A stretch of 52,454 bases of DNA. Origin: Burkholderia sp. S171 (GTDB lineage Bacteria; Pseudomonadota; Gammaproteobacteria; Burkholderiales; Burkholderiaceae). This document shows positions 1-7,850 of this stretch, in pieces (position 1 is the first letter of the stretch; every line of letters starts with the position of its first letter). The stretch lies in assembly GCF_009766085.1 (NCBI RefSeq), contig NZ_LMUF01000053.1, positions 1 to 52,454 on the forward strand. The letters run 5' to 3'. The position numbers were made by a program, and so were the translations under genes. The notes below the pieces were generated by a model. The model saw nothing but the letters and a program-made list of their open reading frames with translations. It did not search any database and had not been told where the DNA came from.

Positions 1-14
1 CGTTTCTTTGTCGC
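1..14 (+). repeat. Short dispersed intergenic motif, copy 1
   Basis: The first bases (CGTTTCTTTGTCGC) match 13 of 14 positions at 52364-52377. The 10-base core CGTTTCTTTG also occurs on the minus strand at 9109-9100. All copies lie outside genes. They resemble the AAAGAAA-containing intergenic repeats common in Burkholderia genomes; that resemblance is from memory. The match is short enough to be partly chance. Confidence 0.25.
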
Positions 15-120
15 TAAGGACCAAGAAATGACGTGCCGCCACGCACAGTGGCTAACAGTGATAAAGAGAAAATCCGACTCACGCAGACCGCTAACGCCGA
101 AAGCAGCAACCCGGCACCAA

Positions 121-173
121 CCCCGCCCCCTAACCCCAAAACCGACCACCCCAAAGCCCAAACCCCCGACCCC
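121..173 (-). other. G-rich tract, possible G-quadruplex, 3' of the MocR gene
   Basis: On the minus strand this stretch carries seven runs of three to five G (plus-strand C runs at 121-124, 126-130, 134-137, 149-152, 157-159, 163-167 and 170-173) separated by 1 to 11 bases, mostly A/T. It begins about 35 bases after the MocR stop codon on the same strand, so it would lie in that transcript's 3' end. Four or more G-tracts with short loops meet the usual G-quadruplex pattern. Folding is inferred. Confidence 0.45.
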
Positions 174-207
174 GTCCACCGGCGCGAGCGAAAAACCAAT
201 CCAATCG

Positions 208-1683
208 CTAGACCTTCACTCCCCGAACCAGCCTAGCCAGAAGCCTGACCAAAGGTTCGAACAACTCCGCGGAAGTATTCCCATACCCGAGCACGAGCCC
301 GTTGTCCTCTGGCATGGGCTGCAGCGCAAAGCTGGATAGGGGAGCAGGCGCTATGCCATGCTTCCGGGCGGCATCGGCGATCTCGCGGTCCGGGTAACAC
401 GCCGGCAACCGTACCGTTAAGTGCAAGCCACAATACCCGCCTTCAATGACATGTGGCATCGGCAAATGCCGGGTCAGCGCTTCTCTCAACGCGTGCTGCC
501 GGTCGCGGTACAAACGCCGCATGCGGCCCAAATGCCGGCTGAACTGGCCGCTCTCAATGAACTCGGCCAACGCGAGCTGTTCATAACGGTGACCGCCTCG
601 CAGCATGTCGTCCAGCGGCGTGCGCATCTGCGCCACCAGGGTCTCGGGCAAGACCAGAAACCCCAGTCGTAACGACGGAAACATCGTCTTGCTAAACGTG
701 CCCACATACAGCACGGGCGCCTGTGTCACCAAACCCTGCATGGCGCCAATAGGTTCGCCTGCGTGGCGGAATTCACTGTCGTAATCATCTTCGATAATCC
801 ACGTGCCATGACGTTGCGCGTTAGCAATCAGCTCAAGGCGCCGCGCGACGGTCAGCACCGCGCCCGCGGGATATTGATGCGAAGGCGTGGTGTAGATCAG
901 CCGCGGCGGTTGTGACGTCCAAGCGTTTTCATCGGCGATGAGGCCATCGGCGTCCACGCGCATGGGCACCATGTGCAGGTCACCCGCGCGCATCGCGGCC
1001 TTTGCCCCCCGATAACCCGGATCTTCGATCCACGCCGTATCGCCGGCATTGGTCAGCAAGCGCACGCACAACGAAAGCGCTTCCTGTGCACCCTCGGTTA
1101 TCACCACTTGAGCGGGATCACATCGCACGCCTCGCGCTATACCCAGATGCCGCGCAATGGACGCACGTAACGCCGGTTCCCCCGGAGGATCGCCATAACC
1201 CAGAGCCGATGGCCCCCCGTGGGTAATGGCACGGTCGATGGCCCGTCGCCACGCCGCCAGCGGGAAATGAGACAAGGCGGGGACACCCGGACGCAATGCA
1301 GCATTCCCCTCAGCCGACGGCGCGGCCGCCTGAATGCGCGTCAGCCGCTGCGCAGTGGCCGGCGCTACGGGCGCACCGCGCTTGCCTTGCAGCGGCGCCG
1401 GACGCGACAACGCCGCTACTCGCGTGCCCTGCCGGTCAGGTTGCACATACCCCTCTGCCGCTAGCAGGTCGTACGCGGCAGTCACCGTGTTACGAGAGAT
1501 CGCCAGCGCCTCAGCCAGCGAACGTGAGCCCGGCAGGCGGCTTCCTGGCGCGAGGTGACCGCCGAGGATGGCTTCCTTGAATCGATGATGCAACTGACGT
1601 TGCATGGGCGCCGCGCCGGGCCCTCTGGCAAGCGGCACTTCAAGCAGGGTTTGCGGCACGGGCGATGAAGCGACGGTTGTCAT
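208..1683 (-). CDS. MocR/PdxR-type GntR regulator with aminotransferase-fold domain
   Basis: 491-residue transcription factor with the MocR layout. An N-terminal GntR winged helix-turn-helix (about residues 22-90, with the SRNTVTAAYDLL recognition region) is followed by a class I aminotransferase-fold domain (about 125-485). The PLP-binding lysine is K332 in FSKT, and the EDDYDSEF motif lies at 298-305. Family members sense PLP or an amino compound and act as dimers. I chose the ATG at 1683 because the frame upstream is low-complexity and unlike the family; there is no strong ribosome site. It is divergent from the GNAT gene at 1903 across about 220 bases, so that gene is its likely target. 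The effector is unknown. Confidence 0.9.
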   Translation of the reverse strand: MTTVASSPVPQTLLEVPLARGPGAAPMQRQLHHRFKEAILGGHLAPGSRLPGSRSLAEALAISRNTVTAAYDLLAAEGYVQPDRQGTRVAALSRPAPLQGKRGAPVAPATAQRLTRIQAAAPSAEGNAALRPGVPALSHFPLAAWRRAIDRAITHGGPSALGYGDPPGEPALRASIARHLGIARGVRCDPAQVVITEGAQEALSLCVRLLTNAGDTAWIEDPGYRGAKAAMRAGDLHMVPMRVDADGLIADENAWTSQPPRLIYTTPSHQYPAGAVLTVARRLELIANAQRHGTWIIEDDYDSEFRHAGEPIGAMQGLVTQAPVLYVGTFSKTMFPSLRLGFLVLPETLVAQMRTPLDDMLRGGHRYEQLALAEFIESGQFSRHLGRMRRLYRDRQHALREALTRHLPMPHVIEGGYCGLHLTVRLPACYPDREIADAARKHGIAPAPLSSFALQPMPEDNGLVLGYGNTSAELFEPLVRLLARLVRGVKV

Positions 1684-1902
1684 GAGCGGAGTAACCGGAA
1701 TAAGCAGCGTAAGCGGAATCAGCGCAATGAACGGAATGGAAAATTGCACGCTTGCAGGTGGTACCACGAGCGTGGAGCCATGAAAAATAGGGAATGTGGC
1801 ACTTTTTAAGGTTCCATGATGCGCGTACGTTAGCACATGATTCGCCTACGTTTTTGCGTAAGCTCTGCTTTACGACCGCCCCATGCCGCCCGAGGAACCG
1901 TT

Positions 1903-2625
1903 ATGCCCAGCACCTTGAATCAGTATCAGCAACCCGTTGGCGAGTCCATGCCTCACTGGACCGCGCGCGTGCACCCGCCGCGCAATCCCATCGAAGGGCA
2001 GTATTGCCGGCTGGAGCCGCTCGAACCGCACCACGCGGCCGACCTCTTCGCTGCCTTCAGCCAAGCTCCCGATGGCCGTGACTGGACCTACATGCCGGTA
2101 GGCCCTTTCGATGATGCAGCGAGTTATCTGGAGTATGTCGAACGTGCCGCGGTCAGTCCCGATCCCCAGCACTATGCGGTCATCGACCTGAAGAGGGGAA
2201 CCGCGATCGGCACCCTGGCGCTCATGCGGATTGACCGGGCCAATGGGGTGATCGAAGTCGGCAACGTGGCGTTCTCGCCGCTGCTCAAACGCACGCCGAT
2301 CTCGACGGAAGCCCAGTACCTCTTGATGAAACACGCATTCGATGTACTCGGCTACCGCCGCTACGAATGGAAGTGCGACGCGTTGAACGCGCCTTCGCGG
2401 CAAGCGGCGGCGCGGCTCGGTTTTCAGTTCGAAGGCATCTTCCGGCAGGCCGTGCTCTACAAGGGACGGACGCGGGATACCGCGTGGTTCTCGATCATCG
2501 ACAGCGAATGGCCCACCGTGCGTGCCGCATTCGAACAATGGCTCGCGCCGGAAAACTTCGATGCCGAAGGCGGCCAGCGCAAGTCACTGAGTGACTTGCG
2601 CGCTCAACTATCCAAGGCAGCCTAG
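1903..2625 (+). CDS. GNAT-family N-acetyltransferase (RimJ/RimL-like)
   Basis: 240-residue protein with the fold of RimJ/RimL-type acetyltransferases. It has the N-terminal RLEPLEPHHAADLF-like strand-helix (about residues 35-50), a central GTLALMRID strand, and the C-terminal QAAARLGFQFEGIFRQ segment that forms the acetyl-CoA site and last strands. It would move an acetyl group from acetyl-CoA to an amino group of a small molecule or protein. The start at 1903 is set by GAGGAA at 1892-1897. An upstream in-frame ATG at 1837 lacks a ribosome site. The gene is divergent from the MocR regulator. The substrate is unknown. Confidence 0.85.
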   Translation: MPSTLNQYQQPVGESMPHWTARVHPPRNPIEGQYCRLEPLEPHHAADLFAAFSQAPDGRDWTYMPVGPFDDAASYLEYVERAAVSPDPQHYAVIDLKRGTAIGTLALMRIDRANGVIEVGNVAFSPLLKRTPISTEAQYLLMKHAFDVLGYRRYEWKCDALNAPSRQAAARLGFQFEGIFRQAVLYKGRTRDTAWFSIIDSEWPTVRAAFEQWLAPENFDAEGGQRKSLSDLRAQLSKAA

Positions 2626-2806
2626 CCCCAAGTTTTTCTACTGCGGCTTTTGCGGGTTCCCGTTTGTAATCTTTGTTGGTATTGTGCGCGGTGACTGTGC
2701 GGCCCGGTTGAACGGGACGTCAGGTCACCGCTGTCCCAAGCATTGCTCGTTCGCCTCTCGCGTCTTTTCTGCTTTTACCTTTTACTCAGCAACGGACATT
2801 CAAACA

Positions 2807-4534
2807 ATGAAATTCGATCGTCTTGCCCAGTCGCTTCTTGCGGCTGCGCTCGCCCTTTGCTATGCCGGCGCCCAGGCCGCTTCGCAAGCCCCGGTTGCCG
2901 CCGAGAATGGCATGGTCGTCACAGCCCAACATCTCGCCACGCGCATTGGCGTCGACGTGCTCAAGGACGGCGGCAACGCGGTCGATGCGGCCGTCGCTGT
3001 TGGCTATGCGCTGGCGGTGGTTTACCCGGCGGCCGGTAACATCGGCGGCGGCGGTTTCATGACGATCCAGCTCGCCGATGGCCGCAGGACCTTCCTCGAT
3101 TTCCGCGAAAAAGCGCCGTTAGCCGCGACCGCGAACATGTACCTGGATAAGGACGGCAACGTGATCCCGGGCCTGAGCACGAAGGGCTATCTGGCGGTCG
3201 GCGTCCCGGGCACGGTGTCCGGTATGGAAATGGCATTGACGAAATACGGCACCATGAAGCGCGCCGATGTCATCGCTCCGGCAATCAAATATGCGCAAGA
3301 AGGATTCGTGCTCGACCAGGGCGACGTTGATATCCTCGGGACCGCGACGGATGACTTCAAGAAAGATCCGAACGGCTCTGGCGCGATTTTCCTGAATCAC
3401 GGCGAGCCGTACCAGATTGGTCAGCGGCTTGTGCAAAAAGACCTGGCGAAGACCCTGCGCGAGATCAGCGCCAAGGGTCCCGACGGTTTCTATAAGGGCT
3501 GGGTCGGCGACGCGCTGGTCTCTTCCACGCAAGCCGGCAAGGGCATCATCACGCAGGCCGATCTCGACCAGTACAAGACGCGCGAACTCGCGCCGGTCGA
3601 GTGCGATTATCGCGGTTACCACGTGGTCTCGGCACCGCCTCCCAGCTCGGGCGGCGTCGCTATCTGCGAGATCATGAATATCCTCGAGGGCTATCCGATG
3701 CAAACCCTCGGCTTCCGTTCAGCCCAGGCCATGCAGTACCAGATCGAAGCCATGCGCCACGCTTATGTGGACCGCAACAGCTATCTGGGTGACCCCGACT
3801 TCGTGAAAAACCCGCTGGACCGTCTGCTCGACAAGAACTACGCGGCCAAGATCCGGGCGGCAATCGATCCGCATAAGGCGGGCGTGTCGCAGGAGATCAA
3901 GCCGGGCGTGGCGCCGCATGAAGGCACCAACACGACGCACTATTCGATCGTCGATAAATGGGGCAATGCGGTCTCGGTGACGTACACGCTGAACGACTGG
4001 TTCGGCTCGGGCGTGATGGCGAACAAGACGGGCGTGATGCTGAACGACGAGATGGATGACTTCACGTCGAAGATCGGTGTGCCCAACATGTATGGGTTGG
4101 TGCAGGGCGAGGCTAACGCGATTGGACCGGGACGGCGTCCGTTGTCGTCCATGAGCCCGACGATTGTCACGAAGGACGGCAAGACCGTGATGGTGGTGGG
4201 CACGCCGGGTGGCAGTCGCATCATTACCGCGACACTCCTGACCATGCTTAACGTGATCGACTACGGCATGAACATTCAGGAGGCTGTGGATGCCCCGCGC
4301 TTCCATCAGCAGTGGCTGCCGGAATCGACGAATCTCGAACGCTTCACGCTGAGCCCCGATACGCAGAAGATCCTCGAAGGATGGGGTCAGAAGTTCTCCG
4401 GGCCGCAGCCGTTCAACCACGTAGCGGCAATTCTGGTGGGCGCGCCTTCGCTGGGCGGCAAGCCGGTCGGCAAGAATCGTTTCTATGGCGCGAACGATCC
4501 GCGTCGTAACTCGGGACTCGCGCTCGGCTATTGA
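2807..4534 (+). CDS. ggt: Gamma-glutamyltransferase precursor
   Basis: 575-residue periplasmic Ntn-hydrolase that cleaves the gamma-glutamyl bond of glutathione and transfers or hydrolyses the glutamyl group. A Sec signal peptide covers about residues 1-26. The autoprocessing site is NTTHYS: cleavage between N375 and T376 makes T376 the N-terminal nucleophile of the small subunit, as in E. coli. The PLSSMSPTIV and TPGGSRIIT motifs that bind the glutamyl group follow. The frame is open upstream to 2591, overlapping the acetyltransferase gene, but only the ATG at 2807 gives a signal peptide. Length matches the family (about 570-580). It is convergent with the murA-like gene, with two hairpins between. 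Confidence 0.95.
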   Translation: MKFDRLAQSLLAAALALCYAGAQAASQAPVAAENGMVVTAQHLATRIGVDVLKDGGNAVDAAVAVGYALAVVYPAAGNIGGGGFMTIQLADGRRTFLDFREKAPLAATANMYLDKDGNVIPGLSTKGYLAVGVPGTVSGMEMALTKYGTMKRADVIAPAIKYAQEGFVLDQGDVDILGTATDDFKKDPNGSGAIFLNHGEPYQIGQRLVQKDLAKTLREISAKGPDGFYKGWVGDALVSSTQAGKGIITQADLDQYKTRELAPVECDYRGYHVVSAPPPSSGGVAICEIMNILEGYPMQTLGFRSAQAMQYQIEAMRHAYVDRNSYLGDPDFVKNPLDRLLDKNYAAKIRAAIDPHKAGVSQEIKPGVAPHEGTNTTHYSIVDKWGNAVSVTYTLNDWFGSGVMANKTGVMLNDEMDDFTSKIGVPNMYGLVQGEANAIGPGRRPLSSMSPTIVTKDGKTVMVVGTPGGSRIITATLLTMLNVIDYGMNIQEAVDAPRFHQQWLPESTNLERFTLSPDTQKILEGWGQKFSGPQPFNHVAAILVGAPSLGGKPVGKNRFYGANDPRRNSGLALGY

Positions 4535-4548
4535 TTTGATGCATGGAA

Positions 4549-4587
4549 AACCGTGCCGGCGGATGTTTGACTAACGCCGGCACGGTT
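4549..4587 (-). terminator. Terminator hairpin for the murA-like gene
   Basis: Perfect 12-bp stem (AACCGTGCCGGC at 4549-4560 with its complement at 4576-4587) and a 15-base loop. Read on the minus strand the stem runs directly into TTTT, so it best terminates the murA-like transcript, though it could also slow plus-strand polymerase leaving ggt. Confidence 0.7.
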
Positions 4588-4598
4588 GAAGCTTCAAG

Positions 4599-4623
4599 GC
4601 GTCGCGGCTACCGGCCGCGACGC
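4599..4623 (+). terminator. Second hairpin between ggt and murA-like gene
   Basis: 9-bp GC-rich stem (GCGTCGCGG at 4599-4607 pairing with 4615-4623) and a 7-base loop, 65 bases after the ggt stop. It is followed only by a weak T-rich stretch (GTTTCACC), so termination of ggt here is likely but not certain. Confidence 0.5.
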
Positions 4624-4638
4624 GTTTCACCTCTTACT

Positions 4639-5949
4639 TCACTCGCTGCTGGTCCATTCCACGTCGGCTCCGACCGAGCGCAGGTTCTCCACGAAGCGCG
4701 GATGTGCGCGGCGGATCGGCAGTGCATTGATGATCTCCGAACGCCCCTTGATGCTCGCCGCGACCATCAGCAACGCAATCGCCACGCGAATGATGTACGG
4801 GCTCTCCACTTTCGCAGGACTCAAGGGCAGGCCGCCGAACGTGATCAGCCGATGCGGGTCCGATAGGAACACGTGCGCGCCGAACTTCGATAATTCGGTC
4901 GACCACCCCATGGCGCCGTCGTAGACCTTGTTCCAGAACATGGCGCTGCCTTCGGCTTTCACGCCGAGCGCAATGAAGATGGGCAGCAGATCGACTGGCA
5001 AATACGGCCAGGGCGCGGCTTCCACCTTCGTGAGAATGTTCTGCGTGAACGGCCGGCGCACGCGCAATGGACCGTCCTGGAACGCGCGCGACCAGCCGTC
5101 TTTATGCTCCACGTTCACACCGAACTTCGCGAAGGTCCGATCGATTAGCGGAAACTGGTCGGGTGCGGTATTTCTCACCGCGATGTCGCCGCCGGTGATC
5201 GCCCCAAGCGCGAGGAAGGTCGCGATTTCGTGGAAGTCCTCGCTGAAACGAAACTCGCCGCCACTGAGTTTGCGGCCGCCCGTGACGCTCAAACGCGACG
5301 TGCCAATGCCATCGATGGGTACGCCAAGCAGCGCGAGGAAGCGGCAAAACTCCTGCACATGCGGTTCCGATGCCGCGTTGACCAGCGTCGAGGTGCCGTC
5401 CGCCGTTGCCGCGCAAAGTGCGAAGTTTTCGGTGGTGGTGACTGAGGCATAGTCCAGCCAGTGATGATTCGCGGTCATCTGCCTGGCAGTCGAAGGGGTG
5501 CGCACGATAAGCGAGTCGGTCGTGCGTTCGACCTGCGCGCCAAAACGTTCGAATACCTCTACGTGCGGATCGATTTCGCGAACCCCAAGCGTGCAGCCCT
5601 TGACGTCGTTTTCCAGTCGGGCCACGCCGAAACGTGCGAGCAAAGGCGGCACGAGCATGATGGAAGAACGCATCTCCTCGGGCAAATGATGCGCGACGGG
5701 GTCGAAGGTCGTTGCGTGATGATGCAGGTCGAGGATGCCGGTGGAAAAGTCCATCGACACGTTGCTGCCGAGCGTACGGAAAATCTCGAGGATCTTCTTG
5801 ACGTCGGTGATTTCAGGTACGCCGATAAGACGGAGGGGTTGATCGGTCAGCAGTGTGGCGCAAAGGATGGGGAGGACAGCGTTTTTATTGGCGGACGGTG
5901 TGATCTCCCCGCGTAGGGGGACACCGCCATGCACGATCAGATTCGACAT
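4639..5949 (-). CDS. murA: UDP-GlcNAc 1-carboxyvinyltransferase (MurA) paralogue
   Basis: 436-residue EPSP-synthase-fold protein that would transfer enolpyruvate from PEP to UDP-N-acetylglucosamine, the first committed step of peptidoglycan synthesis. Visible anchors are NKNAVLPIL near the N terminus, with K22 and N23 at the E. coli MurA positions, and the active-site loop cysteine C119 in KGCTLG (C115 in E. coli, the fosfomycin target). The loop is divergent: the usual PGGCAIG-R-PVD reads VKGCTLGVREID. Start at 5949 aligns with family starts; an ATG 45 bases upstream would add an unlike tail. Because it sits alone rather than with cell-wall or histidine genes, I infer a second, accessory MurA. 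Confidence 0.85.
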   Translation of the reverse strand: MSNLIVHGGVPLRGEITPSANKNAVLPILCATLLTDQPLRLIGVPEITDVKKILEIFRTLGSNVSMDFSTGILDLHHHATTFDPVAHHLPEEMRSSIMLVPPLLARFGVARLENDVKGCTLGVREIDPHVEVFERFGAQVERTTDSLIVRTPSTARQMTANHHWLDYASVTTTENFALCAATADGTSTLVNAASEPHVQEFCRFLALLGVPIDGIGTSRLSVTGGRKLSGGEFRFSEDFHEIATFLALGAITGGDIAVRNTAPDQFPLIDRTFAKFGVNVEHKDGWSRAFQDGPLRVRRPFTQNILTKVEAAPWPYLPVDLLPIFIALGVKAEGSAMFWNKVYDGAMGWSTELSKFGAHVFLSDPHRLITFGGLPLSPAKVESPYIIRVAIALLMVAASIKGRSEIINALPIRRAHPRFVENLRSVGADVEWTSSE

Positions 5950-6142
5950 GTTCGCAAGAGGCTCGTGGAAGAAGCGAGGGGACAATGATGCCACCGTGTG
6001 ATGCGCAGGGGCCAGAGATGTTGAGGCTAATTTTGCGTGGCGTCAGGGGGTCGTATCAGCTACGCAACGTGAGATGGATTCGACGAACCGTGGTAAGCGT
6101 ACGCAAATGCAGTGGGCGCTGAGTCACGCATTGAGCGATGGC

Positions 6143-6883
6143 TTAACCCGGCTTCACCAGATTCCGCCGTTCATGCCGATTACGCAGCAGACCGGCCCCC
6201 ACCGCGCCGACAACCAGCGACGCATAGAGCATCAGGAGATCCCGACGCCAGTCATCCAGCTCGATCCGATGCGCGGCGAGTTTCGGATCAGGGGCCGGGA
6301 GGGGGGCATTAGCCGCCTCCACTATCCGCGTCATGTGCATGAAGCCGGCCGCCGACAGCAGCGGCAAACCAATGAGCAAGGCGATCAACGCAGGCTTACA
6401 ACGGCGCATGAATTCGTAGTGGCGAAAACGAAGCCAGAGTCCGAGGCAACCATGTACCCAGCCCGGCGCGAGCAGCGCAAGTTGCAAGCCCTGTGTGCCA
6501 CTCGAAATCAGGGCGATCACTATTTTTTCGTAGTCCGGTTCGAAGCCGTAGAGCGAGGCGGCGAGGCGGGTTCCCACTGCATGGCGGATCAGCAGGAGAG
6601 GCAGGCTGAGTCCTGCCCAGAGACGAATCCATTCGGTGACGGGCAGTACCCAGTGGCGGCGCCCGTAGAGCGTGCGCAAGGCCAGCGAAAAATGGAGCGC
6701 GGCCGAGCCATAGAGCAGGATCGTACCGGGGGTGCTGTGCCAGAGCTTGATGGCAAGTATCAGACCGCGTCCTGCCAGATCCAGCGACCAGATGCCGAGC
6801 GCATGATTGACCAGATGGAGGAACAAATAGGTCAGCAGCACCACGCCTGACGCAAGCTGCAGATGACGCGAAATCGGTTGCAT
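6143..6883 (-). CDS. Orphan cytochrome-b-like membrane domain of hybrid adenylate cyclases
   Basis: 246-residue polytopic membrane protein with about six hydrophobic segments. Its sequence resembles, from memory, the N-terminal succinate-dehydrogenase-type membrane module of proteobacterial class III adenylate cyclases, in which this module precedes a 2Fe-2S ferredoxin domain and a catalytic domain. Histidines H23, H27, H64, H101 and H144 sit in or beside membrane segments and could ligate heme. Here the protein stops at residue 246, where the ferredoxin would begin, and I see no cyclase remnant in the 190 bases after the stop. AAGAGGA lies 6 bases before the ATG at 6883, favouring it over the ATG at 6889. 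It may be a stand-alone redox sensor or a truncation. Confidence 0.65.
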   Translation of the reverse strand: MQPISRHLQLASGVVLLTYLFLHLVNHALGIWSLDLAGRGLILAIKLWHSTPGTILLYGSAALHFSLALRTLYGRRHWVLPVTEWIRLWAGLSLPLLLIRHAVGTRLAASLYGFEPDYEKIVIALISSGTQGLQLALLAPGWVHGCLGLWLRFRHYEFMRRCKPALIALLIGLPLLSAAGFMHMTRIVEAANAPLPAPDPKLAAHRIELDDWRRDLLMLYASLVVGAVGAGLLRNRHERRNLVKPG

Positions 6884-7158
6884 CTCCATTCCTCTTGACG
6901 TCGAACGTGTGCGGTATGTTGTTCTCAATCGTCATTTCGTGCGCAACCGTGTCCATGAGACCTGACAACAAGACCGTCGGCATGCTGGGTTTATTCCCCG
7001 TGAACGGGTTCTGGAACAAATCGAGCTTGCCCTATGCGCTCCGATAGGACGATTTCAAGTACAAAACATGAGTTATGGTCGGCATACCTAAGTAGATACT
7101 TTTCATTAGATACCCGATGCCGGAAGCCTGAAACAACGAGCTACGCTCCTCACGGCGC

Positions 7159-7722
7159 TTACCGGCCCGTGGTCAGCAACGTCGCCATGCGGCTGCGGGC
7201 AAACGTAGGGTCGATCGGGGCATCGTCGAATAGCAGGCGATAGATAAGCGGCGCGACGACGCCATCCATCACGTTATTGATGTCGGGCGGCGTTTCGCCT
7301 CGCTCGATAGCCCGGTCCAGGATCATCCGGATCTGCGAGCGCGTGATGGCCGCGCACTGGCAGGCGGGGCTGCGGGTATCGTTGCTTGCCAGTACATCGC
7401 GCGTCATGGCGCGACCGGGCGCCGACGACATCTCTTCCTGATATCCCTGCGCCCACGTTTCCAGATCGCTGCGCAGCGAGCCCGTGTCGGCCGGGCCGTT
7501 ATCCGGATGAAAACGCTGCAGGGCGACATCGGCGAGAAGGGTTGGTAAATCGCCCCAGCGACGGTAGATGGTGGACGGTGTCACCCCGGCGCGCGCCGCG
7601 ACTTGCGGCACCGTCAGTTCCTCGCGTGGCATGTCTTCCAGCAACGTCTTGACCGCCTGATGCACGGACTCCTGCACCCGAGCACTCCGTCCGCCGGGTC
7701 GCAACCCTTCTCTTGCTGCCAT
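7159..7722 (-). CDS. TetR-family transcriptional repressor
   Basis: 187-residue regulator. The N-terminal helix-turn-helix spans about residues 16-62, with the recognition part GVTPSTIYRRWGD. The C-terminal two thirds is a helical ligand-binding domain with the TetR_C-like QEEMSSAPGRAM and DGVVAPLIYRLLF segments. It is divergent from the MFS transporter gene at 7851, and the 128-base interval holds an inverted repeat (7763-7791) suited to its operator. By analogy with TetR/efflux pairs, the transported compound or a relative should release it from DNA. The ligand is not predictable. Confidence 0.9.
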   Translation of the reverse strand: MAAREGLRPGGRSARVQESVHQAVKTLLEDMPREELTVPQVAARAGVTPSTIYRRWGDLPTLLADVALQRFHPDNGPADTGSLRSDLETWAQGYQEEMSSAPGRAMTRDVLASNDTRSPACQCAAITRSQIRMILDRAIERGETPPDINNVMDGVVAPLIYRLLFDDAPIDPTFARSRMATLLTTGR

Positions 7723-7762
7723 TGCCGTCTATCTCCGCCTTGCTCGTTCGTATCGATGAAAC

Positions 7763-7791
7763 TCGTTAAAGCTAAAAAGTTGCATTAACGA
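7763..7791. promoter_or_regulatory. Likely TetR operator: TCGTTAA-N15-TTAACGA
   Basis: Perfect 7-base inverted arms TCGTTAA (7763-7769) and TTAACGA (7785-7791) lie midway between the divergent TetR and MFS starts. A second half-site with the same core, TCGCTAAAGC, follows at 7809-7818, compared with TCGTTAAAGC at 7763-7772. Position, symmetry and the extra half-site suggest repressor binding over both promoters; binding itself is inferred. Confidence 0.5.
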
Positions 7792-7850
7792 AAAACAACG
7801 CGCACAATTCGCTAAAGCAATTATTTTGCGTTTATTTTCCGGAGTGTGCA

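Noticed and set aside
1870..2538. 222-residue minus-strand frame opposite the GNAT gene
   Set aside because: Antisense to a gene with a good start and family motifs; composition is that of a shadow.
3119..4420. Two long minus-strand frames (194 and 233 residues) opposite ggt
   Set aside because: They lie wholly antisense to a clearly recognised gene, have arginine/histidine-rich composition typical of shadow frames, and match no family.
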